Assembly (NCBI RefSeq): GCF_005780185.1
Contig: NZ_VBUI01000002.1
Coordinates: 162,219 to 226,218, forward strand
Length of the DNA: 64,000 bases
DNA from: Halomonas urmiana
GTDB taxonomy: Bacteria; Pseudomonadota; Gammaproteobacteria; Pseudomonadales; Halomonadaceae
Direction: 5' to 3'
Part shown: piece after piece, positions 26,387 to 35,550 of the stretch
Layout of the letters: every line of letters starts with the position of its first letter
How positions within the stretch are numbered: the stretch's first letter is position 1
The notes under the pieces: model-generated
What the model was told of the DNA's origin: nothing
Database searches by the model: none
The model's input: only the letters and a program-made list of their open reading frames with translations
Program-made: the position numbers and the translations under genes

Positions 26387-26941
26387 ATGGCACTGAAGGC
26401 AACGATTCATCGAGTACAGCTGCAGGTCGCCGACATGGACCGGCACTACTACGCCGATCACGCCCTGACCGTGGCGCAACACCCCTCGGAAACCGACGAG
26501 CGCATGATGGTCAGGCTGCTCGCCTTCGCGCTGAACGCCGACGAGGCCCTGGCCTTCGGGCGCGGCGTAAGCACCGAGGACGAGCCCGATCTGTGGCGCC
26601 GGGACCTCACCGGGGAGATCGAGCAGTGGATCCAGCTCGGCCAACCCGACGAGAAGAGCATCCGTCGCGCCTGCGGCCGCGCCGGCGAGGTCGTTCTCTA
26701 CACCTACAGCGGCCATGGCGCCGCGCTCTGGTGGGATTCGCTGGCCGGCAAGCTTGGGACCCTCGACAACCTCACGGTGATCGCCATCGCGCCGGAGACG
26801 GTGCAGTCGCTGGCCGGCATGGCGGCGAAGGGCATGAATCTGAGCGCCACCCTCCAGGATGACACGGTGTGGCTCGCCGACGGCGAGCAGGCCGTCGAGG
26901 TCACCCTCGAGGTGCTCAAGGCGGCGACCCGGCAGGCGTGA
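26387..26941 (+). CDS. yaeQ: YaeQ family protein
   Basis: A 184-residue cytoplasmic protein with the YaeQ pattern throughout (ALKATIHRVQLQVADMDRHYY; HPSETDERMMVRLLAFALNA; LGQPDEKSIRRACGRA). YaeQ has a PD-(D/E)xK nuclease-like fold; its function is not settled. The ATG at 26387 matches the conserved family start. It is the first chromosomal gene beyond the island. Confidence 0.93.
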   Translation: MALKATIHRVQLQVADMDRHYYADHALTVAQHPSETDERMMVRLLAFALNADEALAFGRGVSTEDEPDLWRRDLTGEIEQWIQLGQPDEKSIRRACGRAGEVVLYTYSGHGAALWWDSLAGKLGTLDNLTVIAIAPETVQSLAGMAAKGMNLSATLQDDTVWLADGEQAVEVTLEVLKAATRQA

Positions 26942-27044
26942 ACGGCCAAGCCCTCTCCTCGCCCCTGCCCGCCTGACCGCGTCGCCACCATGCAGCAGGC
27001 TGCGCTCAAGTGAGGCGCGGCCCTCCTCTCAAGCGGCTCTACTC

Positions 27045-28751
27045 TCAATAGAGACGCAGCCCCACCCGCGTCACGCGATTGCCCTCCATCGCACTGACGA
27101 CCCAATGGATGCCGTGCCAGTCCACGTCATCGCCTACCACCGGATGCCCACCCACCCGCAGCGAGACGAACTCGGCCAGGGTCATATCCTGCTCGCCGGG
27201 GCTAAGGGTGAGGCCGTAGGCGTCGGCGATATCGCGCATGAAGGCAGTGCCGTCGAAGGTGAAGGTGCCGAAGAAGGCCCGCTCACGCTTGAGCTTGGCG
27301 TCCCCGTTGAACAGGCGGTTCAGCGCCGGCAGGTCATCGGTGCGGCCGATCACGCAGATCACGTCGCCCAGCCGCAGCCGCGTGCTGCCCTTGGGGTGCA
27401 GCATGGCATGCTCGCGGAAAAGCGCCGAGATCAGGGCCCCCGAGGGGAAGCGCAAGAGTCGGATCGGCACGTCCTCGAGGTCGGCGTTCTCCACCTCATA
27501 GACGAACATCTCGTAGTCGTTCTCCGGCAGGATACCCAACGAGCCGCGGCGATTGGGGGTGACGGTGGGCGGCAGCTCGACCTTCATGCGACGCGCCATC
27601 CACGGCAGCGAGCCACCCTGGATCAGCAGCGACAGCAGCACCACCGCGAAGGCGACGTTGAAGTAGAGCGAGGCATTCTCCACCCCGCCGATCACCGGGA
27701 AGATCGCCAGCACGATGGGCACGGCCCCGCGCAGGCCCACCCAGGCGATGAAGCCGATCTCCCGCCAGCGGAACTTGAAGAAGGGCTTGACGACAATCAG
27801 CACCGCCAGGGGCCTGGCGACGAAGATCAGCGCCAGGGCCACCAGCAACGCCGGCAGCGCATAGTCCATCATCTCGCTGGGCGTGACCAGCATGCCCAGC
27901 ACCAGGAACAGGCCGATCTGGGAGAGCCAGGCCAGGCCGTCGTGCACCGGCAGGATGAAGGCGAGGTGGCGACCGGGGCGGTTGCCGATCATCAGGCCAG
28001 CCAGGTAGATGGCCAGGAACCCGCTGCCGCCCAGGGCGCCGGTCAGGCCGAAGACACAGAAACCGAGCCCCAGGGCCAACAGCGAATAGAGGCCCGGCGC
28101 CAGGTCCAGCCAGCTCAGCAGCCGCGCACTCAGCCAGCCGATGCCGAGCCCGATCAGGATCCCCAGGCCGAACTGCTGCATCAGGAAGAGCAGCGTCTCG
28201 CCCACCCCCCCGATGTCGCCGACCAGCACCTCTACCAGCATGAGGGTCAAGAAGATCGCCATGGGATCGTTGGTGCCCGACTCGATCTCCAGGGTGGCGC
28301 CGACGCGCTCGTTGAGGTTGACGCCTCGCCCGCTGAGCATCGAGAACACCGCGGCGGCGTCGGTGGAGCCCACGATGGCGCCCACCAGCAGGCCCTGCAC
28401 CAGACTCAGCTCGAAGACCCACATGGCGAACAGCCCGACCACGCCGCCGGTGATGAACACCCCGAAGGTCGCCAGGGAGAGCGCCGGGCGGAAGCCGACG
28501 CGGAAGGTCTTGAGACGGGTACGCAGCCCCCCGTCGAGCAGGATCATGGCCAGCGCCAGGTGGCCGATGGAGAAGGCCAGGGAGTAGTCGTCGAACTGGA
28601 TGCCAAGCAGCCCCTCCTCGCCGGCCAGCATTCCCAGGCCCAAGAAGATCAACAGCAGCGGCACGCCGGCCATCGAGGAGAGCCGGCTGGCGAGGATGCT
28701 CAGGGCCAGCAGAAAGCCGCTGAGCAGAAACAGACTGTTGATCGAATCCAT
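27045..28751 (-). CDS. Potassium/proton antiporter, CPA1 family (NhaP2/CvrA-like)
   Basis: A 568-residue protein. Residues 1-390 hold about 12-13 membrane helices with the CPA core (LLDGGLRTR; GAIVGSTDAAAVFSML; IESGTNDPMA; WVGLRGAVPI). A cytoplasmic RCK-C (TrkA-C) domain follows around 405-480 and a CorC-like C-terminal domain ends the protein, as in Vibrio NhaP2 and E. coli CvrA. It should export K+ (or Na+) in exchange for protons, fitting ion management in a salt-adapted host. The start ATG 28751 (MDSINSLFLLSG) follows an AGGCAGG site. Confidence 0.92.
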   Translation of the reverse strand: MDSINSLFLLSGFLLALSILASRLSSMAGVPLLLIFLGLGMLAGEEGLLGIQFDDYSLAFSIGHLALAMILLDGGLRTRLKTFRVGFRPALSLATFGVFITGGVVGLFAMWVFELSLVQGLLVGAIVGSTDAAAVFSMLSGRGVNLNERVGATLEIESGTNDPMAIFLTLMLVEVLVGDIGGVGETLLFLMQQFGLGILIGLGIGWLSARLLSWLDLAPGLYSLLALGLGFCVFGLTGALGGSGFLAIYLAGLMIGNRPGRHLAFILPVHDGLAWLSQIGLFLVLGMLVTPSEMMDYALPALLVALALIFVARPLAVLIVVKPFFKFRWREIGFIAWVGLRGAVPIVLAIFPVIGGVENASLYFNVAFAVVLLSLLIQGGSLPWMARRMKVELPPTVTPNRRGSLGILPENDYEMFVYEVENADLEDVPIRLLRFPSGALISALFREHAMLHPKGSTRLRLGDVICVIGRTDDLPALNRLFNGDAKLKRERAFFGTFTFDGTAFMRDIADAYGLTLSPGEQDMTLAEFVSLRVGGHPVVGDDVDWHGIHWVVSAMEGNRVTRVGLRLY

Positions 28752-28906
28752 GGCCGCCTGCCTTGGCTGCGAAAACGCAAAGTATCGCATGCCGCGACGA
28801 GCGCGACGATGTTCGTTGGTGCCCACGACTGGCCGTGGCGGACCACCAGCGGTTAAGCTTGCGCGGCATCGTTGACCGGGTACCGCGCATGGCAGGAGTC
28901 CTTTCT

Positions 28907-30106
28907 ATGATCCCCCCCGTTATTCGTCGGCCGCGCTGGCCGATCGCCCTGCTGGCGATCGCCGGCCTGCTGCCGGCCGGACCAGCAGCGGCCGACGCCG
29001 AGCCGCGGGCGGGCTATCCGCCGCTGGGCACCGAGGTGATAGTGCTGGATCTCGAGGCCCTGGCCGACGAGGCGGCACGGCGCATCGCCGAGCAGCAGGC
29101 GATCCACCGACGCTACCGGGAGGCGTCACGGGGGCCGGCGGTCGATACGCCCTCTCGCCCCAGCGTGCCGGCCATCGCCCTGCGCCCGGCGGAGCCCATC
29201 GAGCCGCCCCCCGTCACCCCGCTCAGCGTGATGTTGGACTGGACCCCGAGCCCGCGGCATGCCGCGCTGATCGTCGCCCGTGAGCGCGGCCTGTTTGCCA
29301 GCCGCGGACTGGACGTCACCCTTTCGACCCCCGCCGATCCAGACGTGCCCATCAAGCTGCTGGCGGCCTCGCGCATCGATCTCGCCCTGGCGCGCCAGCC
29401 GCTGCTGCATCTCGGGGTGGATCGCGGGCTGCCGGTGGTACGGGTCGCCACCCTGATCGCCATGCCGCTGAGTGCCCTGGTGGTGCGCGAAGACAGCGAT
29501 ATCACCGCGGCGGTCGACCTGGCGGGCTCGCGGATCGGCCATGCCGATGCCGATAGCCGGGACGCGCTGCTGACGGCCCTGCTGCGCAAGGCCAGCGTGC
29601 GCGATGACGAGGTCGAGACCGAGGAACTGCATTTCCGGCTCGGCGATGCGCTACGCGAGGGGCGCGTGGAAGGGGTGATCGGCGCCATGCGCCACCTGCT
29701 GCCGCGCCGGCTGGCCGACGAGGGACTCGCGACCCGCGTACTGACCAGCGAGGCTCTGGGCATCCCGCTGCACGACGGCCTGGTGATACTGGCCAACCGC
29801 GATCACCTGGGCGCGCAACGCGAGGCCATCCGCCGCCTGGTCGAGGCGCTGGAGGAAGCCTCGGCCTGGATCGCCAACCATCCCGAGGCGGCGTGGACGC
29901 TGATCGCCACCGCCGAGCCGGGCATCGACACCCCGGTCAACCGTGAGGCCTGGCAGCAGATTCGGCCGCGGCTGAGCCTGAGCCCCGCGGCCCTAGACCA
30001 GGGCCGCTATCGTCGCTTCGAGGAGTTCCTGCTCGAGGCCGGCATCCTGGACGAACGCCATCCGGTCTCCCGACTGGCCGTCGATCCCGGGGCACCTTCC
30101 CGCTAA
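28907..30106 (+). CDS. NMT1/THI5-like ABC-type substrate-binding protein with N-terminal extension
   Basis: A 399-residue exported protein. A signal peptide (PIALLAIAGLLPAGPAAA) is followed by about 80 residues of charged and Pro-rich sequence, then a THI5/NMT1-type binding domain beginning VMLDWTPSPRHAALIVARER, similar to binding proteins for pyrimidine precursors or sulfonates. AGGAG lies 7 bp before ATG 28907. No permease or ATPase gene is adjacent, so it is an orphan; the ligand is unknown. It diverges from the antiporter gene. Confidence 0.8.
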   Translation: MIPPVIRRPRWPIALLAIAGLLPAGPAAADAEPRAGYPPLGTEVIVLDLEALADEAARRIAEQQAIHRRYREASRGPAVDTPSRPSVPAIALRPAEPIEPPPVTPLSVMLDWTPSPRHAALIVARERGLFASRGLDVTLSTPADPDVPIKLLAASRIDLALARQPLLHLGVDRGLPVVRVATLIAMPLSALVVREDSDITAAVDLAGSRIGHADADSRDALLTALLRKASVRDDEVETEELHFRLGDALREGRVEGVIGAMRHLLPRRLADEGLATRVLTSEALGIPLHDGLVILANRDHLGAQREAIRRLVEALEEASAWIANHPEAAWTLIATAEPGIDTPVNREAWQQIRPRLSLSPAALDQGRYRRFEEFLLEAGILDERHPVSRLAVDPGAPSR

Positions 30107-30126
30107 ACGGCCCGCTCACGGCCTCG

Positions 30127-30906
30127 CTAGGCTTCCAGCGCGTCCAGGAAGCCGTTGACCGCCGCCTGGAAGGCCGCCGGCTGCTCGGCATGCAGCCAGT
30201 GGCCGGCCTCCAGGGTCTGGATCTCCGCCCTCGGCAGCACCTCGTGAAGCGCCGGCAGCATCTCATCGGTCACATAGCGCGACTGCGCGCCGCGCAGCAC
30301 CAGCGTCGGCCCCTGATAGGCCCCCTCGCCCGCCGGCACGCCCATGATCGTCTCGTAGTCGCCCTGGATCTCGTCGAGGCCGATGCGCGGCCGCAGGATG
30401 CCCGCCTCATCGCGCTCGAGGTTGGTGGCGAGAAACAGCCGCACCGCGGGCTCGTCGACGTGCTCGGCGAGCAGCGCATCCGCCTCGCGCCGGTTGGTCG
30501 GTGAGCCCGCCTCGACACGGCGCAGGGCGGCGAAGACGCTATCGTGGTCGTGCCCGTAGGCCACCGGGGCGATATCGGCGACGATCAGCGACGCCACTCG
30601 CGAAGGCGCCAGCCGCGCCAGGCTGATTACCACCTTGCCGCCCATGGAGTGCCCCAGCAGATGGGCGCGCTGGACATCGAGGCGATCGAGCAGAGCCAGC
30701 AGGTCCTCGGCCATGGCGTCGTAACCCATCCCCGCCACGTGCGGCGATCGCCCGTGGTTGCGCAGATCCACGGTGATCACCCGACGGCGCCGCTGCCACT
30801 GCTTGGCGTGGGAGCGCCAGTTGTCGGCACTGCCCAGCAGGCCGTGAATGACCACCAGCGGCGTCTCGTCGCCGCCGGTATCGAGGAAGTGAAGATCGGT
30901 GGGCAT
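30127..30906 (-). CDS. Alpha/beta hydrolase, YbfF-like esterase
   Basis: A 259-residue cytoplasmic hydrolase. The oxyanion segment VVIHGLLGSADNW, the nucleophile elbow GHSMGG, and the late catalytic His in LEAGHWLHAEQP are all visible; the layout is that of YbfF-type acyl-CoA/ester hydrolases. The natural substrate is not known. A hairpin-poor 50-bp gap separates it from yhhQ upstream on the same strand, so the two might be co-transcribed. Confidence 0.88.
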   Translation of the reverse strand: MPTDLHFLDTGGDETPLVVIHGLLGSADNWRSHAKQWQRRRRVITVDLRNHGRSPHVAGMGYDAMAEDLLALLDRLDVQRAHLLGHSMGGKVVISLARLAPSRVASLIVADIAPVAYGHDHDSVFAALRRVEAGSPTNRREADALLAEHVDEPAVRLFLATNLERDEAGILRPRIGLDEIQGDYETIMGVPAGEGAYQGPTLVLRGAQSRYVTDEMLPALHEVLPRAEIQTLEAGHWLHAEQPAAFQAAVNGFLDALEA

Positions 30907-30959
30907 GCAAGCCTCCTTGGCTACAGGGGATTCGGGTACTGGGCATCATAAGTGGCGTA

Positions 30960-31643
30960 TCAGGAAGGCGCGCGCGCCTCATCCGGCATCGCGTCATCGC
31001 GCCCCGTCACCGCCACCAGTCGACGGCTCAACCAGGCCAACAGCACGCCATAGAGCGGCAGGAAGAACGCCAGGCTGATGGAAAGCTTGATCACGTAGTC
31101 AACCCAGGCGATCTCGGGCCAGTTGGCGGCCATGAAGGGGTCGGGGCTGCGGTGGAAGGCGATGGAGAAGAACGCGAAGGTATCGGCGAGGTTGCCAAGC
31201 ACCGTGGAAACGGCCGGCGCCACCCACCAGGCCTTGAGGGCGCGCAGTCGGTCGAAGACCTGCACGTCCAGCAGCTGTCCCAGCACGTAGGCCATGAAGC
31301 TCGCCAGGGCGATGCGGGCAACGAACAGGTTCCCCTCGCCCAGCGCCTCGAGGCCCGCGAAACCGCCGCGGGGAAAGACCACGGAGACGACGTAGGAGAT
31401 GACCAGCGCCGGCAGCATCACGCGCAGGATGATCGCCCGAGCCGGCTCCTTGCCGAACAGGCGCACGGTAAGATCGGTGGCCAGGAAGATGAAGGGGAAG
31501 CTGAACGCGCCCCAGGTGGTATGAAAGCCCAGCAGGGTGAACGGCAGCTGCACCAAATAGTTGCTGGCGGCGATGACCAGGATATGGAAGGCGACCAGCA
31601 GCGCCAGGCAACGCCGGGTCTGGGCCTCGGACAGCACGAACAT
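30960..31643 (-). CDS. yhhQ: YhhQ family queuosine-precursor transporter
   Basis: A 227-residue inner-membrane protein with about six helices and the VUT/COG1738 pattern (IAASNYLVQLPF; FPFIFLATDLTVRLFGK; LASFMAYVLGQLLDVQVF). E. coli YhhQ imports preQ0 and preQ1 for queuosine synthesis in tRNA. The start is ATG 31643, with the ribosome site AAGGA contained in a preQ1-I-like riboswitch immediately upstream. The sensed ligand and transported substrate would then be the same compound class, which reinforces both calls. Confidence 0.93.
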   Translation of the reverse strand: MFVLSEAQTRRCLALLVAFHILVIAASNYLVQLPFTLLGFHTTWGAFSFPFIFLATDLTVRLFGKEPARAIILRVMLPALVISYVVSVVFPRGGFAGLEALGEGNLFVARIALASFMAYVLGQLLDVQVFDRLRALKAWWVAPAVSTVLGNLADTFAFFSIAFHRSPDPFMAANWPEIAWVDYVIKLSISLAFFLPLYGVLLAWLSRRLVAVTGRDDAMPDEARAPS

Positions 31644-31650
31644 CACGGCA

Positions 31651-31681
31651 TCCTTTTTTGCGGAGGGGTGAGGGAACCCTC
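31651..31681 (-). promoter_or_regulatory. preQ1-I-type riboswitch in the yhhQ leader
   Basis: Read on the minus strand, GAGGG (31681-31677) pairs with CCCTC (31667-31663) as stem P1. An unpaired C (31668) sits just before the 3' strand of P1, where the preQ1-recognising cytosine belongs, and the A-rich tail CAAAAAA follows. GGA of the ribosome site (31653-31651) can pair with TCC in the loop (31675-31673), giving the H-type pseudoknot that hides the ribosome site. The layout closely follows the short Thermoanaerobacter tengcongensis preQ1-I aptamer. It predicts translational shut-off by preQ1. Confidence 0.68.
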
Positions 31682-31750
31682 GTGGATCGGCACTCGCGCG
31701 ACCACTCGCGCGGCGAGAACGGGCCGGCATTATACGGCCTGGCCTGGTGC

Positions 31751-31862
31751 CTGGCCATGGACGGGCCAGCCCCACCAGGGCTATCGCAGTTAGCTCGGCC
31801 TCGAGAAAGCGAAAGGCGCCGGGGACAGGCCTTGCGCGATGTTGCCAACGGCGATAGCCCTG
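31751..31862. repeat. Palindromic intergenic repeat, probable copy of a dispersed family
   Basis: The yhhQ-prpE gap holds a CTGGCC/GGCCAG hairpin (31751-31769), a 12-bp inverted pair (31776-31787 with 31851-31862) and the core GCGCCGGGGACA (31816-31827). The hairpin and the core recur in the yejA-yejB gap (42580-42597 and 42517-42528). No coding sequence is seen here. Confidence 0.5.
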
Positions 31863-31875
31863 CCAGCCCCATACG

Positions 31876-31904
31876 ACGACGCCGCCCTCGCGGGGCGGCG
31901 TCGT
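31876..31904 (-). terminator. Hairpin downstream of prpE
   Basis: A perfect 12-bp stem (ACGACGCCGCCC / GGGCGGCGTCGT) with a five-base loop lies 27 bp after the prpE stop. It has no T tract on either strand but is stable enough to act as a transcript end or 3' stabiliser. Confidence 0.6.
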
Positions 31905-31930
31905 GGCCTCACGGCAGAGTCGCGCGGGGG

Positions 31931-33838
31931 TCAGACCTGGCGGGCCTCCTCGGCGGCACCGACCGAGCGCTCCTTCATCGCCTCATGAACGTCCTGGAGA
32001 CTCGCCGGGTCGTCGATGGTCGAGGGCACGCCGAACTCCTGGCCGTCGGCGATATTGCGCAGCAACTTGCGCAGGATCTTCCCGGAGCGAGTCTTGGGCA
32101 GGCGGTCGACCACCAGCACCTGCTTGAAGCAGGCGATCGGGCCGATCTTCTCGCGCACCAGGCCGATCAGCTCGTTCTCCAGCGTCAGCTCGTCCCCCTC
32201 GAAGCCATCCTTGGGGATCACCAGCCCCACCGGCAGCTGCCCCTTGAGGGCATCGTGGATGCCGATCACCGCGCACTCGGCCACCGCGGGGTGGGCGCCG
32301 ACGACCTCCTCCATCTCACCGGTGGAGAGGCGATGGCCGGCGATATTGATGACGTCGTCGGTGCGCCCCATGATAAAGAGATAGCCGTCCTCGTCGAAGT
32401 AGCCGCCGTCGCCGGTGAGGTAGTAGCCGGGGAACGCGGCCATGTAGGCGCTGTGAAAGCGCTGCGGATCGCGCCACACCCCGGCCAGGCAGCCGGGCGG
32501 CAGCGGCTGCTTGATCACCACGCTGCCCTGCTCCATGGCACCAGACGGCTCACCCTCCCGATCGAGGATCTGCACGTCGAAACCGGGAACCGGCACCGTG
32601 GCACTGCCGGCCTTGGTGGGCATCGGTTCGAGGCCGTGCAGGTTGGCGGCGATGGGCCAGCCGGTCTCGGTCTGCCACCAGTGATCGATCACCGGCACCG
32701 TCAGCAGGTCGTCCAGCCAGTGGAAGGTCGGCGGGTCCAAACGCTCGCCGGCCAGGAACAGCGCCTTGAGACAGCTGATGTCGTACTGGGCCATCAGCTT
32801 GGCGTCCGGATCCTCCTTCTTGATGGCGCGAAAGGCGGTGGGCGCGGTGAAGAAACTCGTGACCCGATACTCGCTGATCAGCCGCCAGAAGGCGCCGGCA
32901 TCCGGGGTCTTCACCGGCTTGCCCTCGTAGACCAGGGTGGTGGCGCCGCGCAGCAGCGGCGCATAGACAATATAGGAGTGGCCGACCACCCAACCCACGT
33001 CGGAAGCCGAGAAGAAGACCTCGCCCGGCGCCACGTCATAGATGGTCTCCATGGAGTAGGCCAGCGCCACGGCATAGCCGCCGGTATCGCGCACCACGCC
33101 TTTGGGCTTGCCGGTGGTGCCGGAGGTGTAAAGGATGTAGAGCGGATCGCTACCCTTGACCGGCACGCACTCCGCCGGGGCGGCCCGCTCGACCAGCGCC
33201 GACCAGTCATGGTCGATCGCCATGCCCAGCTCGGCGGCGTGCTGCTCGCGCTGCAGGATCACACAGGCCTCGGGCTTGTAGCGGCTCTGTTCGATGGCGG
33301 CATCGATGATCGGCTTGTAGGGCAGCACCCGGTCGCCCTCGACGCCGCAGGAGGCGGCGATCACGACTTTCGGCTCGGCATCCTCGATGCGTACCGCCAG
33401 TTCGTGGGGCGCAAAGCCGCCGAACACCACCGAATGAATGGCCCCGAGGCGGGCACAGGCATACATGGCAACCAGGGCCTCGGGCACCATGGGCATGTAG
33501 ATCACCACCCGGTCGCCCTTCTCCACTCCCAGGTCCCGCAAGGCTCCGGCGAAGCGCGCCACCTGGTCGCGCATCTCGGCGAAGGTGATGGTGCGCTTGC
33601 TGTCGGTGACCGGTGAATCCCAGTAGATGGCCGGCTGATCGCCCCGCCCCTGCTCGACGTGATGATCCAGGGCCGCGTGGCAGATGTTGAGCTCACCGTC
33701 CACGAACCAGCGGGCGTGGTTCGCCTCGTCGTACTCGAGGATCGTGGTGGGCGGGGTGAACCAGGGGATACGCTTGGCCTGTTCGGCCCAGAAGGCCTCA
33801 GGTTGATCGATGGAGCGGCGAAACTCGTCGTGATACAT
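31931..33838 (-). CDS. prpE: PrpE-type propionyl-CoA synthetase
   Basis: A 635-residue acyl-adenylate-forming enzyme that makes propionyl-CoA (or acetyl-CoA) from the free acid. Motifs: YTSGTTGKPKGVVRDTGG (ATP loop), HWWQTETGWPI, GYYLTGDGGYFDEDGY and the acetyl-acceptor Lys in PKTRSGKILRK. The N-terminus (YHDEFRRSIDQPEAFWAEQA) and the VVRDTGGY segment favour propionyl- over acetyl-CoA synthetase. No prpBCD genes are adjacent. The start is ATG 33838; the ribosome site is poorly spaced. It diverges from the ArsR-type gene. Confidence 0.9.
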   Translation of the reverse strand: MYHDEFRRSIDQPEAFWAEQAKRIPWFTPPTTILEYDEANHARWFVDGELNICHAALDHHVEQGRGDQPAIYWDSPVTDSKRTITFAEMRDQVARFAGALRDLGVEKGDRVVIYMPMVPEALVAMYACARLGAIHSVVFGGFAPHELAVRIEDAEPKVVIAASCGVEGDRVLPYKPIIDAAIEQSRYKPEACVILQREQHAAELGMAIDHDWSALVERAAPAECVPVKGSDPLYILYTSGTTGKPKGVVRDTGGYAVALAYSMETIYDVAPGEVFFSASDVGWVVGHSYIVYAPLLRGATTLVYEGKPVKTPDAGAFWRLISEYRVTSFFTAPTAFRAIKKEDPDAKLMAQYDISCLKALFLAGERLDPPTFHWLDDLLTVPVIDHWWQTETGWPIAANLHGLEPMPTKAGSATVPVPGFDVQILDREGEPSGAMEQGSVVIKQPLPPGCLAGVWRDPQRFHSAYMAAFPGYYLTGDGGYFDEDGYLFIMGRTDDVINIAGHRLSTGEMEEVVGAHPAVAECAVIGIHDALKGQLPVGLVIPKDGFEGDELTLENELIGLVREKIGPIACFKQVLVVDRLPKTRSGKILRKLLRNIADGQEFGVPSTIDDPASLQDVHEAMKERSVGAAEEARQV

Positions 33839-34082
33839 GCGCGTCAGCATCCTGTCAGCAATCGAGAAAAGGGCTTTGATTGTTGACACTCTAGAGCATG
33901 CTTCGCCGATAAACCTCATACCATCGGCTAACATTCGACAAAAGGACGAGAACCCTGCCCTCCATTGTCAACAAAGCTCGCGCCCTTACCGCCGGATGCG
34001 CCCTCGCGTCGGCAGCGTTGATCCGGCGTTGGCGTCCAGGCTGCGCTATTATTGCGAATAAGCTGAATCAGAAGGTCGACGA

Positions 34083-34511
34083 ATGACCGATCACACCCCC
34101 CCAGGCGTGGACTCAGGGGATCCTTTTCACCGCGCAGGCGCCGACCATGGGCGACGCCTGCAACGCAGGGCACAGATCATGGGCACTACCACCAGAGGTG
34201 CGTCAGCACGCCTCCTCGAAGGCGGAGAGGCGGTCATCAACGAGGCCAGCTCCCTACTCAAGGCGATGGCCAACGACAACCGGTTGCGGATTCTCTGCCT
34301 GCTGGACGGCACCGAGCTGTCGGTGACCGAGCTGAATCAGCGGCTGGTGCTCAGTCAGTCGGCGCTGTCGCAGCACCTGGCGATCCTGCGTCGCGAGAGC
34401 CTCGTCACGACTCGCCGCGAGTCGCAGACCATCTACTACTCGCTGCAGGGCGAGCGCGCCAGGAGGCTCATCGAGGCGCTCGGTAGCCTGGACCTCGACG
34501 GCAGGTCGTAA
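34083..34511 (+). CDS. ArsR family transcriptional regulator
   Basis: A 142-residue regulator with a winged helix in residues about 50-130 (LKAMANDNRLRILCLLDGTE; LNQRLVLSQSALSQHLAILR). The non-canonical lack of CxCD-type metal cysteines in the recognition helix and the general pattern resemble the redox/sulfur-sensing BigR/YgaV branch, but only one Cys is present, so the signal is unknown. The start ATG 34083 has AAGG 6 bp upstream; an alternative at 34179 would trim a poorly conserved, basic N-terminus. It diverges from prpE and ends 4 bp from sohB, which converges on it. Confidence 0.85.
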   Translation: MTDHTPPGVDSGDPFHRAGADHGRRLQRRAQIMGTTTRGASARLLEGGEAVINEASSLLKAMANDNRLRILCLLDGTELSVTELNQRLVLSQSALSQHLAILRRESLVTTRRESQTIYYSLQGERARRLIEALGSLDLDGRS

Positions 34512-34515
34512 GGCC

Positions 34516-35550
34516 TCAGCGCTTCTGCCAGCGACCGGCGTCAAGCATCTCCAGCCCCCGCTCGACGCCTCGCTCCACGCCTCTCGAGACTCCCAGCCCC
34601 AGGCGATGGGAGAGCGTCGGCTTCTGCTCCAGCTTCACGCTGATCACCCGGGCCTCGCGCATGCGCTCGACCAGATAGGCCTCGCTGGTGCCCAGGTCGT
34701 CCACCAGGCCCCGCTCGAGGGCATCGCTGCCGAACCAGATCTCACCGGTGGCCACCGCTTCGATGTCCAGGCCCGGGCGGCGCTCGGCCACATGGCGCTT
34801 GAACAGCTGGTGGGTGGTCTCGAGATCCTCGACGAACTTGTCGCGCCCCTCCTCGGTGTTCTCGCCGAACACCGTGAGGGTGCGCTTGTAGCGCCCCGCC
34901 GTGAGCAGCTCGACGTCGATGTCGTGACGCTTGAGCAGGCGATGGAGGTTGGGCAGCTGGGCGACCACCCCGATGGAGCCGATCACCGCGAAGGGTGCGG
35001 CACGCAGGCGATCCGCGCCACACGCCATCAGGTAGCCGCCGCTGGCTGCCACCTTGTCGACGCAGATCGTGGTGGTGAGTCCCGCCTGACGCAGCCGATC
35101 GAGCTCGGCGGCGGCGAGTCCGTAGCTGTGGACCAGCCCGCCGGCCGACTCGAGGCGCAGCACCGCCTCGTCGTTCGCGCCGGCCACCTCGAGCACCGCC
35201 GAGACCTCCTCGGCCAGACGGCCGGCGGCGCTCGCCTTGAGATCGCCGTGGAAGTCGAGCACCCAGACCGTGGGACGCGCCAGCTGCTCGCCCTTGCCGC
35301 GGGCCTGCGCCTTGTCATCGCGATGAAAGGCCTTGAGCAGGCCCTTGCGGGCGCCGGGCTGACTGGCCACCAGTTGCATTCGGCGCAGACGTTGGCGGCG
35401 GGTCTGATTGAGTTCCTCGAGTCGCAGCCGAGAGCGCTCCCCCGTCTCGCCTCGCGCCTTCATGTAAAGCGCCGCCCCCAGGCCGACCACCAAGGCCAGG
35501 GTCAACAGCTGCGCCACGAACATGCCGAAATCCGTCAGCCACTCGTTCAT
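34516..35550 (-). CDS. sohB: SohB, inner-membrane peptidase of the S49 family
   Basis: A 344-residue protease related to signal peptide peptidase. An N-terminal membrane anchor (residues about 8-31) is followed by the S49 domain with the catalytic Ser in KVAASGGYLMACG and the catalytic Lys in GRYKRTLTVFGEN. The size and single anchor match E. coli SohB. Two consecutive ATGs (35553, 35550) are possible; the second has the better spacing to GGAG. The C-terminus contains a small repeat (RGVERGVERGLE). Confidence 0.92.
   Translation of the reverse strand: MNEWLTDFGMFVAQLLTLALVVGLGAALYMKARGETGERSRLRLEELNQTRRQRLRRMQLVASQPGARKGLLKAFHRDDKAQARGKGEQLARPTVWVLDFHGDLKASAAGRLAEEVSAVLEVAGANDEAVLRLESAGGLVHSYGLAAAELDRLRQAGLTTTICVDKVAASGGYLMACGADRLRAAPFAVIGSIGVVAQLPNLHRLLKRHDIDVELLTAGRYKRTLTVFGENTEEGRDKFVEDLETTHQLFKRHVAERRPGLDIEAVATGEIWFGSDALERGLVDDLGTSEAYLVERMREARVISVKLEQKPTLSHRLGLGVSRGVERGVERGLEMLDAGRWQKR

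Noticed and set aside
26859..28856. Very long open frame (about 665 codons) on the plus strand opposite the antiporter gene
   Set aside because: It is a GC-rich antisense shadow of a clear CPA1 antiporter, with low-complexity Gln/His/Arg/Gly composition and no ribosome-binding site.
31658..33616. Long open frame (about 650 codons) opposite prpE
   Set aside because: Antisense shadow of an unmistakable acyl-CoA synthetase; it also runs through the riboswitch and terminator region.
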